Origin: Sycobia sp. Sy_11
Lineage: Eukaryota; Arthropoda; Insecta; Hymenoptera; Epichrysomallidae
Length of the DNA: 64,000 nucleotides
Assembly (NCBI GenBank): GCA_018907035.1
Contig: JACCIC010000217.1
Coordinates: forward strand, 341,001 to 405,000
Direction of reading: 5' to 3'
Below the pieces are notes generated by a model. That model saw only the letters and a program-made list of their open reading frames with translations. It did not search any database and was not told where the DNA came from. The position numbers and the translations under genes are program-made. Shown here piece by piece: positions 31,860-42,429 of the stretch (positions are counted from its first letter, which is position 1; every line of letters starts with the position of its first letter).

Positions 31860-32889
31860 CTTCGCCCATGTATATAACTGTCCTCTACTGTCTCAGTCAT
31901 CACTCAGATAGTCAGAAAGAGTACAAATAGAGCCGCCCCACATATACCCTTTATCGCGTCACTAATTGTAACGGCACAAATGTGGATCGGTAGACGCTCT
32001 ACGGCAAAGTCCAGTATGAGTAAAGAACGGACAATGGCTCAAGAAAGTTCATGGTACTAGTCCGCAACGATCAACACCGCTACAGATACAAGGGATGGAA
32101 ATACAAATACTCACAAGTTCCCTGTTTCCAGTGGAGCAGGTGAAGAAAATCGCTTGCCGCAGATACTGGCCACAACAAAAAGCCAAAGGTGATCGAAGTC
32201 TAGAAAAGAAACATAACCACAGAGGTACCCTGATGACCCAGTCCAAGAGTAAAGAAGACATACGGAAGATTATAGAAGATTAGATTTAAGCATATAACAT
32301 GTAAGACTATAGAAATTTAAAGATACATTATATGATTAGATTATAGAAGATAGAGTAGATTAGATTAGATTATAGAAGCATCTAGCATGTAAGACAATAG
32401 AAATTTAAAGATAGATTATACAACATAGCATTAAGTTCGAATAAGTATATTTTTTTTTTACAAAACTTCCTTCTCAGGCTAGGTTAGCATAAAAATATAA
32501 TATATAAAGTCGTATAAAAAATCTTTATAATCGTAGATAGTTACTTAAATAAAATAGGAACGATAACAAGATGTTAACGATAGTTACATAGCATAGGCAT
32601 CCATAGAATCGTAGAAATTTTTTTGTAATTATAGGTCGTAACTTTAGTATAGGGATTGAATAGGATTAGCTACGTTTAGATATGCCTTTTGTTTTACTTT
32701 TTTCTAATAAGTAAATAATTACCATTAAGAATTTTTAGGTTAGTTTTATATCGACAGCGCATTTCGAATGTAAGTTCATAAATAGCGCCCCATGTATAGA
32801 AGTGGTGCTGAATTTTTTTCTTTTTTTTCTTTTTGTTTATTTCAATATATTAGTGAGTTAGACAGAATACCGAATTGGTGACCCGCGAG
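31860..32889 (+). other. LTR-like stretch: TATA/initiator, tandem repeat and PBS-like site
   Basis: TATATAA at 31871 with TCAGTC at 31893 is a core-promoter pair typical of insect LTRs. TGTAACGGCACAAA at 31967 resembles the LTR start of element A (TGTAACCGTACAAA). TGGTGACCCGCGAG at 32876 resembles a tRNA primer-binding site. A 42-bp unit recurs at 32291 and 32379 (offset 88 bp). The pieces do not add up to an LTR with proper ends, so this is tentative. Confidence 0.28.
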
Positions 32890-33059
32890 TAAAATTTTTC
32901 CCCTTTTGTTTTTTTCGTCCTACGTACCGCAGTTGAAACGAGTTAAAGCTCAGTGGTTTACCACCCACTTCGGTTCTGCGAGGTAGAGTTTATGACACAA
33001 ATAGGAGAAAAAAGTATCGAGATCTCACGTGATATATCCAACACGAAGTCAACGCAGCG

Positions 33060-33300
33060 CAGAGACGTGCCGCAATGAATAGATGGCTCTCGTCGAGTGC
33101 GTACGCAAGATACCGCTCCACGAGTTTCTCCGTCCACGTGACTTACCTGATCGTAAGTAAGCTCGCGCTCGCGCCAGCGAAATGCCGCCATCTTGGAAGA
33201 ATGAAGAGGGAAGAAGAATGCAGCTACCCCGGTCGTGCATACGACCGTATCATTGCTTGGATTCATAAGTCTCATAGACTACCGCCTCCTCATATACGAC
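33060..33300 (+). promoter_or_regulatory. CpG-rich promoter-like island with Pho/YY1-type site
   Basis: A CpG-rich patch (GCTCGCGCTCGCGCC) contains GCCGCCATCTTGG at 33184-33196, a full match to the YY1/Pleiohomeotic consensus around GCCAT. Sites like this sit near transcription starts of many animal genes and of some LINEs. No associated coding exon is seen. Confidence 0.35.
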
Positions 33301-33400
33301 TTAGTTACTAACTAGATTAGCCGAGCGTACAATAACTGAAAATAGATGTAAATACACATACGCGTTAATAAATGTAATTGATAAATGTAATTCACTGGGG

Positions 33401-33517
33401 ATAGTAGAGCCTGCTAGTCTTTAATGAAGCACCATGCAACCAGAATTGCGACTCTACTATTCAGGATTTTCGGAGGGGCAGAATCTACTAGAGCTCTGGA
33501 ATCGGGATAGCTCTAGT
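33401..33517. repeat. Pair of inverted repeats (possible hairpins)
   Basis: atagtagag (33401-33409) pairs with ctctactat (33452-33460), and actagagct (33487-33495) pairs with agctctagt (33509-33517). Both are exact 9-bp arms. A 72-codon frame (33434-33652) overlaps them but matches nothing I know. Confidence 0.5.
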
Positions 33518-34127
33518 GCTTCTTTCGGCTGCATATTCAAGAATTCTGCTTTTGGGGCGGAAAACTCGCCCTTTTACACACGAAAAATTAATCAAACGGG
33601 TGTTTACAATACCGTTCGACTAATTTCGTTTCGAGTCGTCGAAAAACAATAATAATAATTTTTCAATAATATAACAATGATAATTGCATTATAATTATAA
33701 TAATTATAATGCTAATTTATGATTTTACCTTTGAGGACGCTCGATTATTATAATAATTTCAGCGCCGTTTACAATTATAATGCCTGGTACAGTTGTAAAA
33801 CCAGATGTTACTCCTGGGCTGCCACAAGAAGGGGGCTCGAACCCAATCTAGCTAACATGAGAGGCTGTCCCACACAGTGATAAGATGTCGTCAGACGTCA
33901 AATCCCGCTTCTCGTAGTAGTGCCGTATGGGGTACGGATGAGACCCTGCTGCGAGTCGTGGGGGAGGAACAGCCGAGGCCACCGGAATGTAGGAGGGCTT
34001 CAGTACTGGGGAGATTCAGGACGCTGAACCGTCATCTCGAACAAGTGATACTCCTGACCATCAGAAATTTTCTCGAGAAGTGATCCTCCTGATCATCAAA
34101 AACATTTAATACAAGTTAATTATAATC

Positions 34128-34690
34128 ATGAAAGGTGATAAAAAAATTATAGCAGGCACTCGAGTGCCGCCTGCAAGCGACTCAGAAGAGTCAATGGAGC
34201 TTCGCGGCTCTCCTATCACACCAGTAGGCAACCTGGCTGATGTGACAGAAAATGTTACAGGTAGGAGTATGAATGAATGTGCGAATGTATATAGATCGCC
34301 GGCACTTGGGAAGCTGCTGAGTGTAAATTGTAGGAGCAATTTTACACAATAAGCAGAGTCCTAAGTAAAATGATCGAAAGGACATGCATACAAAAAAATG
34401 TAAGTCAAATAATAAAAAACGGTCTGAGTGAGATCAATGAAGCAGTGGAAATCGGACAGTATGAACTCAAGCGAATGAGTCTGCTTCGACAAAAACAAAA
34501 AGATAAAGGACGGAGTGAATGTGAGGAGGCAACTCCTCAAAAACGGAAAAGAGACCGTCAGACCCCTACTCTGGAGCAGGCGGCCGCACAACGCAGATTG
34601 CGGCGGAATTGCGGAATTCCGGCAGATTGCGGCGGAACTCGACATCGACGTGCTGATTATCAGTGAGCAATACAAAGACAGACGATTACC
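34128..34690 (+). pseudogene. ORF1 remnant of the R1-type LINE
   Basis: ATG at 34128 begins a Ser/Glu-rich frame (PPASDSEESMELRGSP). A second frame (34370-34666) has a helical charged stretch (GLSEINEAVEIGQYELKRMS, KRDRQTPTLEQ). R1-type ORF1 proteins are several hundred residues long with CCHC knuckles near the end. None are present here, so most of ORF1 has been deleted. Confidence 0.55.
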
Positions 34691-35110
34691 GACTTAGCTC
34701 ACAAGCAGGTCGGGCAAGTCCGCAGTTTGTCTGCGTGGAAAGGGCGCGTCGAATATCGTACGCAGCGGGACTGAGGAGGACTGTGTCTGGGTGATGGTCG
34801 CTGACATAATCCATGTCAGTGTTTACCTGAGCCCAAACAGCAGTGCCTCCGAGTATGCGGCTAAACTTGGAAAAATCGAGGAAGCGGTGCCGGAAATCCC
34901 TGGTAACGGGAAGACTGCTGCTGGAGGTGGCCACAAGGCTGACCTGGCAGTAGTTAACGAAGGAACGATACCGACGTACAGACGACCGGGGTATGGTAAC
35001 TCCATACCAGACGTGACTCTGACCTCGGACAGACTTCGGACTAGGATAACGGCGTGGCGGGTGATCCAGGACTATACGGTCAGTGATCACCGCATTGTAC
35101 CAGTACATTG
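34640..35110 (+). pseudogene. AP-endonuclease remnant of the R1-type LINE
   Basis: DVLIISEQYKDRRLPT keeps the second endonuclease motif (E-Q). VMVADIIHVSVYLSPNSS gives the central strand. After EIPGN the G-G-D-F-N motif is missing and the text resumes at HKADLAVVNEGTIPTYRRPG, then GNSIPDVTLTSDRLRTRITA and VSDHRIV, the last catalytic His motif. The deletion removes the active-site Asp/Asn. Confidence 0.78.
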
Positions 35111-37400
35111 CCTTCAAACTGACAAACGCGACGAGACAGATGAGGAGACGGGGCACAAGATCTACGGGATGGAACCCCAAACGCCTAGACATAGATCTAC
35201 TCGAAAGGTATCTGCAAAATGCAGAGCCTCCCTTACGAGAGGTGCCTCAAGAGTTGACGAATCGGGACAGGGTGGAGGCGTTGGCGGCGGCAACGACTGG
35301 CTTTCACCAGCGCCTATGCGATGCCACCATGCCCAGGAAACGGAAAGTACGAAACAGACGACAAACATACTGGTGGGCAGCCGAGATCACGGATCTCAGA
35401 AGTAATTGTTTGAAGCTAAGACGGAAAGCTCATCGAGCCCGAAGTCGAGGCGTAATGGGACTATACTCTGCGGAGTATAGTCGCGCCAGACAGCGAATGA
35501 GATACGCGGTCAATGACAGTAAGAAATGGTGTTGGACAAAACTAATTGACGAGGTGGACTCGGATCCCTGAGGCAACGGTTATAAAATTGTAACATGCGC
35601 CCTGAGAGTCGAGGTCCGCTGGAACTACGAGACGCGAAAGTGATAGAGCGGATAGTTGAGAGACTTTTCCCAACCCATCCAAACACAACGGTCGCGACAA
35701 ATGAAATGACAGATATAGAGATCCCTCTCTTCACGCAGGAAAAGTTTCGCAGAGCTTCGAATGCGTTGAAGCCTAACAAGGCCCCGGGTCCCGATGGCAT
35801 ACCTAGTGAGGTGTTACGGGTGGTCGCTTCACGCCGCCCGGACATTCTTTTGGGTTTGTACAACGGGTGTCTGGTGGAGGGAGTTTTTAGCAGGCTCTGT
35901 AAGGAGGCTCGATTGGTCCTTATCCGTAAGTCTAAGGGGAACCCCGATTTGCCTTCTTCATACAGACCTTTCTGTCTACTAAATACGGCAGGGAAGCTGC
36001 TAGAGCTACTGCTGCGACCAAGACTGACACAGGTAATTAAAAACGCCGGAGACCTATCCGAACAACAATACGGATTTAGGAAAGGGCGGTCGACAATCGG
36101 AGCTATAGGTGACGTGACGAACATTTTTCATGCGGCGAACAGGGGCTGTCGTGCAATCAGACCACTGGTTCTGCTGCTGACCCTGGACGTTCGTAACGCC
36201 TTTAACTCTGCAAAATGAACAGAGATACTGGGGGAGTTGGAGTTGACTTTCAAGGGTGACTCTTACCTCCTTCGTATTATACGGGACTACTTACGGGACC
36301 GAGGACTGACGTATGATACTTTGGACGGAAAGAAATGGAAACGCGTGGTAGTGGGAGTGGCGCAGGGTTCCATTTTAGGCCCCGACTTCTGGAACGTACA
36401 ATACGACGGTTTGTCGAGACTAGACATGTCCTCGAACGCGCGTCTCATTGCCTATGCCGACGATGTGGCAGCCGGGATAGTCGCACGCGACTATCACTTG
36501 ATTCAGCTAAAGCTGAATCAGGTCATGAGACGCGTGAACAAATGGATGACAGATCACGGACTGCAGCTCGCGCTGCAAAAGACTGAGTTGTTGTTGCTGA
36601 CTCGCAGACGTATACAGACGGCGGTTCCGATGACGTTAGGGATGGAAAGACTGGAAACCAGGAGCGAAGTCAAGTACCTTGGCGTTACCTTGGATACGAA
36701 GCTGAGCTTCTAGCCCTACCTACGAAACGCGGCGACAAAGGCAGCAGAAAAGACCAAGGCTCTAAGTAATCTGATGGCCAATACGAACGGACCGAAACAG
36801 AACTTTCGCAGACTGCTGATGAGCGTTACCCACTCGATTGTTCTTTACGGGGCGGAGGTTTGAGCTGACGCGATGAATATCAGGAAACGCGCGAACGCCA
36901 TGAAAAGCGTACAAAGGGTGGGCGCGTTACGAATCGCGTGCACGTATCGTACCGTGTCTGAGAGCACCGTTTTCGTGATTGCTGAGTTCATTCCCATCGA
37001 TCTGCTTGCGGCCGAACGGAAGGGAATTTGCGAGCGGAGCCCGGACATTGGAAGGGAAGACGCTGTGACTGAAGAACGGATGAAGACGATCGAGACATGG
37101 CAGAGACGGTGGACGACGGACGAAAGAGGACGGTGAACGAAAAAACTAATACGCGAAATCGGCCCGTGGAAAGAGAGGAAATACGGGGAGGTGGACTTCT
37201 ACCTTACCTAATTTCTGTCCGGACACGGATACTTCTGTAAGTACCTCTGCAAGATGAAGAGGTTCGCCTCTTTAGAATGCACGTACTGCGGATGGGCTTG
37301 GAACGATGCGAGGGACGAGGACAGGAGCGATCACGCCAGAAAACGTGACGAACATTATGATGACGGACGCGGACAGCTGGCGGTTCATCACAAAATACGT
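35083..37400 (+). pseudogene. Reverse transcriptase and C-terminal domain of the R1-type LINE
   Basis: Apart from one frameshift near 35590, 35595-37400 is one frame with five stops. RT motifs in order: NALKPNKAPGPDGIPSEVLR, ARLVLIRKSKGNPDLPSSYR, CLLNTAGKLLELL, QQYGFRKGRSTIGAI, VLLLTLDVRNAFNSA (first Asp), GVAQGSILGPDFWNVQYDGL, and the catalytic FADD variant LIAYADDVAAGI at about 36445-36480. EVKYLGVTLDTKLSF follows. The end has a Cys region, CTYCGWAWNDARDEDRSDH at about 37275-37330. Four of the five stops, and the stop at 35569, replace conserved Trp codons. Confidence 0.88.
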
Positions 37401-37419
37401 TATGAATGTTCTTCGTGTG

Positions 37420-37975
37420 GGTCCGTAACTTCTCGGCGGGTCACACGGCTCCTCCTTCCTTCTACCTCCTGGTGGCCTCTTCCCTGCTCAATCTCTCTCC
37501 TGCTGTCTACTTTTCTTTCTCTCCAACTCACGCTCTCTTCCACAACGCCCACTCTTCTTGTACTCCTCCAATAACCTCTCTACCTTCCGAATCTACTTTC
37601 TACCTTTGTTCTTTCTACTCCTTTCTCTATTCTCACGTCCAGGCACCACTCGACTCTCTCTTCTTATCCCTTTCTACACTTCTTCTTCCACCTCTCTGCT
37701 CGGTGGCCGACAGCGGACTCTCCCGTCCTCTCTCTGCTTCTTCTCTACGACCTATCTCCTTGGTGGTCGACAGCGGACTCCCTCGCCTCTCATGTTCGTC
37801 GGGAAAGAAGGATGGGATAAGGGGGGGGGGTAGGTACGGGCGGCGGTCGACGACGGCCGACCGCGATCGCGACGCACCGAATACGGCCCTCGCAGATACA
37901 AATGCTGCAATAACAATGATGATTAGATTTAATTTAATTTATGATATTGAATGGAATTGGCATAAATTATAATAA
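37420..37975 (+). other. Pyrimidine-rich 3' part of the LINE with a 60-bp direct repeat
   Basis: About 350 bp of C/T-rich sequence. gtggccgacagcggactc at about 37701 recurs as gtggtcgacagcggactc about 60 bp later. A run of ten G lies at 37821-37830. The large Leu/Ser frames here are composition artefacts. The AT-rich end at about 37920 may mark the LINE tail. Confidence 0.5.
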
Positions 37976-37979
37976 TAGT

Positions 37980-39230
37980 TTAGACTTGAACAATTAATAA
38001 GTAATATGGGCAGTAACTTAAAAATACGTAATTTTTTCTTGAATAGCAAATAAAATGTTTTCCCTTTGAAATATCCAAATATACTCCTAGAAGACAAGAG
38101 AAATTTATTGAGCGCAAATTTCTTTTTTCTTTAATTAGAGGCAAAGAAAAATTTATTTTTCATGTATCTAACACAAGGGGTTTTCTTAATCTCTTTAGTA
38201 AATTTTAAAATTGATAAATAATCATTATAAATAAAAACAACTAATTTATTAGATTCTCAGAGAAAAAAAATACAAGCGCTCAGAAAATTAGCAACTGTAT
38301 AGTGTTTCATTAAACTGTACTTAATGTTATCATTAGGACAGCCAGATTTACTTCTACGATCTCTTGACCAAAAGACCTACTATATCACAGAATTTAACTT
38401 AAAATTATTTAACAATATCAATAAACGCAGATCTACGTGCATATGATGCTGCATCCTGTGCACATATATTATTTTTAAGAAGTATATATTTTTTTAATTT
38501 ATAACAAGAAAACTGCCATTATAAAAAGGAAAAAAATTAATTAGAAAATGAGTTCATATTTGTTGTATTACATAATCAATGATTTAACAGAAACTAAGAA
38601 ATACTAACTCTTTATTAAATAGTAAATTAAATTCTTAATAAAATGAAGTCATCAAGACAATAGACTTAGTCGATTAAATAAAGCAAAATAAATTTTTTAT
38701 TTATAACAAATGAAAATAAGCTCTACTTTGAGATTTTTACTTTGTAAATTTGTTATGCTATGCATATAATGCACAAGACAATACTATATTCTAAATAATT
38801 TATAAAATTTCAATGCTTATCTTACAGTTTAATATTTCTGCAATTATTGAAACAATAACATAGAGAGATTTGCCTTAGAATAGAGAAGAATCAAGTCATA
38901 TAATTATTAAAAATATCACAATTAAAAATGAAGATTAACACAACATGCTTCACATAATTAATCTAATGAAAATCTAAAAATTGTCATTTTTAGGTGTTAT
39001 TTAAATATTAATAATTATTAATAATATAAAAATGTTGAAAATAGTTTCACACACGAACAAATTTATCCTTTATACTTCATATAGTTTACCATAGTAAAAA
39101 GCAATTATTTGTATAATAGACATCCTAAAAATTAATATTATTTAAATGCAAAAAAAAATATTTGATTTAATAAAGACATAAAAAAAATCTTCATAATTTA
39201 TTGTCACGTTTCTAATTAGTCGGGTAAAAC
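37980..39230. other. AT-rich spacer, no gene seen
   Basis: Homogeneous AT-rich DNA. I see no frame, transposon end or RNA gene that I can support. Confidence 0.6.
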
Positions 39231-39254
39231 TTTTCTTAATAGCCATCAATCGTC

Positions 39255-39470
39255 AGTGCTTTCTTGATTCAGTTAAAGGAGTTTCCAATATAAGACCAGT
39301 ATCCAATTCTTGAATTTCTTTCAAATTTTCATGTTTTTTTATTGTTAATTTTTTACATTTCTCTATAGTTGGCCGTCCTATAAGTCCATGTTCTTCTACT
39401 TTTTCCATTTTTATCGTCTAGTCATCATTACTATCTGTTTCATTTTTTTCTTCGTCAGATATATCACTAT
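39255..39470 (-). pseudogene. Possible 3' exon of a Lys/Glu-rich protein, decayed
   Basis: On the minus strand, SDEEKNETDSNDD, a TAG, then MEKVEEHGLIGRPTIEKCKK and KHENLKEIQELDTGLILETP run in one frame to a TGA near 39258. The second half has mixed, protein-like codons, unlike the simple AT-rich DNA around it. The acidic part borders (TAT)n/(GATA) repeats that break the frame upstream. The family is not recognised. Together with the micro-exon candidate at 40393-40425 it may be a trace of one host gene on this strand. Confidence 0.35.
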
Positions 39471-39900
39471 TATTATTATTATTCAGATATATCATTATTA
39501 TATCAGACTATCACTATTATTATTCAGATATATCACTATTAGAATTATTTATTTTTTTCTTCATTTTTAATATCTATATTTTCAGGGTCAGTAGATTTTT
39601 TATCAATACTTTTTTTGTCCTTTATGATTTACCTTGTTCTCTTTCTCTTATCATCATTCCTTGGTATCTGTTTCTTTTTTTTATTGATAATTATTCGTTG
39701 TTTTTTTCCTCTTTCGTTTCATTCATCAAATATTTTTTTTTATCATTCGTTATTGTCTATTATTATTTGTCACTTACCTCTACATTCCCTTTCTCAAGTT
39801 ATCATCATTCTCTTTACCTTTATAATTAACCATTATCATCACTACTCATATGTTGTCCCATCCTTTTTTATTATTAATCGCTCTCTCTCTTTTTTCTATC
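39380..39900. other. T-rich low-complexity stretch
   Basis: Pyrimidine/T-rich DNA with repeated TTATTATTATTCAGATATATCA units at about 39450-39540. Plus-strand Phe/Ile-rich frames over it are composition artefacts. Confidence 0.6.
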
Positions 39901-40091
39901 TATTATTTCCATTCCGTTCCATCAGCCGACGGTTATGCGCGGCTCGTGGCGCGGGGAGGTAAGGGGAAGGGACCGTGTCGAGTACAAGGTGCGACGGCGC
40001 ACGCGAGAGTCTTAAGGTTTCCTGCTCCGTAGGATGGCACGCGCGTAGTCGTTTTCTGGACAAGTCGGCGCGGCACCTTGTGATTCTCGTC

Positions 40092-40137
<46 letters not shown>
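39900..40137. repeat. Short CpG-rich patch and (TA)n array
   Basis: 39925-40080 is CpG-rich (GCGCGGCTCGTGGCGCGG, GTCGGCGCGGCACC) and meets a (TA)n array at about 40097-40137. No gene is visible. Confidence 0.6.
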
Positions 40138-40140
<3 letters not shown>

Positions 40141-40392
40141 CTTATGAAAAAATATAATTTTCTTAGGCCGTTGTAACTTTTCAACTTCAGTACGAAAACA
40201 GGAAGTTGTAATAAAGATGGAGTACTACATTCTAATAGAGAAGGGCCTAATAACATTTTATTTGCCATATCCTTAAAATGAGAACGTTTTGAGTGATGCT
40301 ATCAATATTTGAATTTTTAAAAACATAGATTCAAAGTTTATGAAGGACGATCAATTTCAATATATATAGATATAGAATTTTGTCGTACTTGC

Positions 40393-40425
40393 CTTAGGAG
40401 CCCGATCACGCTCCTTGATATATTC
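40393..40425 (-). CDS. Candidate 33-nt micro-exon with a GC donor
   Basis: On the minus strand TTATCATAATTCTTCAG precedes 33 nt (11 codons, EYIKERDRAPK), followed by AAG|GCAAGT, the consensus of GC-AG introns. It is GC-richer than its AT-rich flanks. Such islands are typical of conserved small exons, but 33 nt can arise by chance. Confidence 0.22.
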
Positions 40426-40439
40426 CTGAAGAATTATGA

Positions 40440-40845
40440 TAATATTTCCTAAACTCAAGAAAATTTGTTATTATTAAATAAATACATTTGTTCATATTTA
40501 AGTGACAAATTTTTTCATTAATATAAACAAGTAATTACTATTACTAGTAATTAATTACTAGACTCTAAAATTAATAAACAACCATTAATATTAATAGTAA
40601 GTAGTAATTACAATTTACTCATTACTATTATTACTAATTACCTAAAAAAAATTTATTTTAAATGACTACATCAAAAAGCACAATTTAACAAATGCATTTT
40701 CTTAAAAGCTTCCACGTAATTTAATATAATAATATAATAATGAAAAATATAATTTTAATGCTTCATTTTTTTAAATAAGAAAGTTTTCGGAAGTTGGATC
40801 AAAGATTTTCATTGCAGTTTGTATATGATGTAGCACTCTTTTTTG
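40440..40845. other. AT-rich spacer, nothing seen
   Basis: AT-rich DNA with ATTACTA-type low complexity. No supported feature. Confidence 0.6.
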
Positions 40846-40847
40846 TA

Positions 40848-42046
40848 TTAGGTACACAACTTTGCTTCTGCTGTTTTTTTTCCGAATTTCGAGGCTTTAT
40901 TGTAATAAACTGGTTATATATTTACAATTCAAAGAATTGTCCATCGCTGGTTACTAATTTCTACCATCTTTCGGGCAAGATATGAATCCCCCATTGATAA
41001 AACTGGTCATCTTTTGAAGCGATACACGAATTGATCCAAGTTTTTACTTCTTTATCAAAACCGGAAGTGCTGGTCAACTGGCTGTGTGCCATTGATCGAA
41101 AGAAAGTCTGCGGGAACAATGTCTGAAGAATACGATGAGTGGGGTAGAACTTCCCATTTCAACAATTCTAAGTAGGTATTGACCACATTCAATTCAACAA
41201 AATGCATTAAATGCATTCGATAACGATCGTCTGTGATTGTTTCAGTCGGTTTGAACAACACATAATACACTACGCCGAGCTGGTCCCACCAAATACTGAG
41301 CATGGGCTCCTGGTACCGTGAATGTTCGGTTTGGTCGTCGACATGGAAGCATGGCCGGGATATCCCCATGATTGTCTGCGGTTGAGATTATAGTAATGAA
41401 CCTATTTCTCGGTCCGAGTCACAATGCGATGTAAAAATCCCTTTCGTCTTTGCAAGCAATTGTTCACAAGTAAATAAACGCTGTTCAACATTTCTAGGCT
41501 TCAACCCATACGTAACACAATTTCCTTGTATCTGAATCATTCTCATGACTTTCAGGCGTTTTGAAATGGCTTATTTCGTTACTCCCAATGATTCTGCCAA
41601 TTCTTATTGCGTTTGAGATGAGTCTTGATCAATTAATGCCTCCAATTCTGCATCTTCGAAAACCTTCTCCCTTCCACCGCCATACTGGTCTTCGGCGTGA
41701 AAATTACTATTCTTGAAGCGTTGAAATCACTCTCAGCACGTTGTTTCACTAATAGCGACATCATCATAGGTATTTGAGAACATTCGATGCGCCCTAGTTG
41801 CAGATTTCTGAAAAAGCCCTAGTCGCAGAAAAGTAAAACTTCCCGCAAATGTTTAATCGAGAATAACTCTATGAGTTATTTAATAACCTTATGACACAAA
41901 TCGACTAATATTTCGATGACGTTAGGTTTACAAATACCTAAGCTTATTGTATGACATCCACGATCTATTTATCCACGATCTATTTATGTCGACTGCCACT
42001 TACAACAATCTATTATAAAAGGAAGGAAGCAAAGTTGTATATCTAA
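40848..42046 (-). mobile_element. Full-length but dead mariner transposon
   Basis: TIRs are TTAGGTACACAACTTTGCTT (40848, plus strand) and TTAGATATACAACTTTGCTT (42046, minus strand), matching at 18 of the 20 bases shown, with TA at 40846-40847 and 42047-42048. The 1199-bp inside encodes a mariner transposase on the minus strand with stops and shifts: ELAESLGVTK, MIQIQGNCVTYGLK, then the 104-codon frame 41369-41055 (LSIWWDQLGVVYYVLFKPTE, LPHSSYSSDIVPADF) and KTWINSCIASKDDQFYQWGI at about 40990. The second catalytic Asp region is missing between HFVELN and VVNTYLE, so it is internally shortened. Confidence 0.9.
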
Positions 42047-42429
42047 TAATATATAAGGAATTCCATATATTTATAATTATATCTCAAGTTTGAAATGCAC
42101 TTTGAAATTAAGATGTGTTACGTACAATGTAATTATTATATATAAGTATTAGCATCTCCCGTCTTGGCTTGGCTTAAGATAATAATATAACCGATATATT
42201 CAACAGTTAATTAATATCTATGCAATAAATAAAATACTCGGTGTATAAATCTATATTCCTATAATTTTATATATTATAATATATCTGAAGGAAACTAATT
42301 AATCCCGTAATAATAGCGAACATGCACTATTTAAAAAAGTAAGTTAAATTTAATGTATGTAGGGATATTTAAATGCATCGATTAATCAAAATTTTTGTCG
42401 TGAAACCTTGGATATTTATGATCATGTTA

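Larger units (their letters stand above)
33790..37940 (+). mobile_element. R1-clade non-LTR retrotransposon, decayed
   Basis: A plus-strand LINE: a GC-rich leader (33790-34127), a shortened ORF1, an AP-endonuclease region with an internal deletion, an RT domain and a C-terminal Cys/His region, followed by a pyrimidine-rich 3' part and an AT tail. The RT has the R1-type sequence. It is not inserted in recognisable 28S rDNA, and I see no target duplication. Stops and a frameshift near 35590 make it inactive. Confidence 0.85.

Noticed and set aside
31967..32889. A 0.9-kb complete LTR of the element A family
   Set aside because: Only about 14 bases at the start agree with the LTR of element A, the end before the primer-site-like TGGTGACCC does not finish in CA, and no polypurine tract precedes it.
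34128..37400. Insertion of the R1-type element in 28S rDNA
   Set aside because: The flanks (33401-33780 and after 37940) contain no rDNA-like sequence, so it is not at the classical R1 site.
37406..37972. A 188-codon Leu/Ser-rich protein after the LINE
   Set aside because: It is the translation of a pyrimidine-rich tract that has open frames in several phases.
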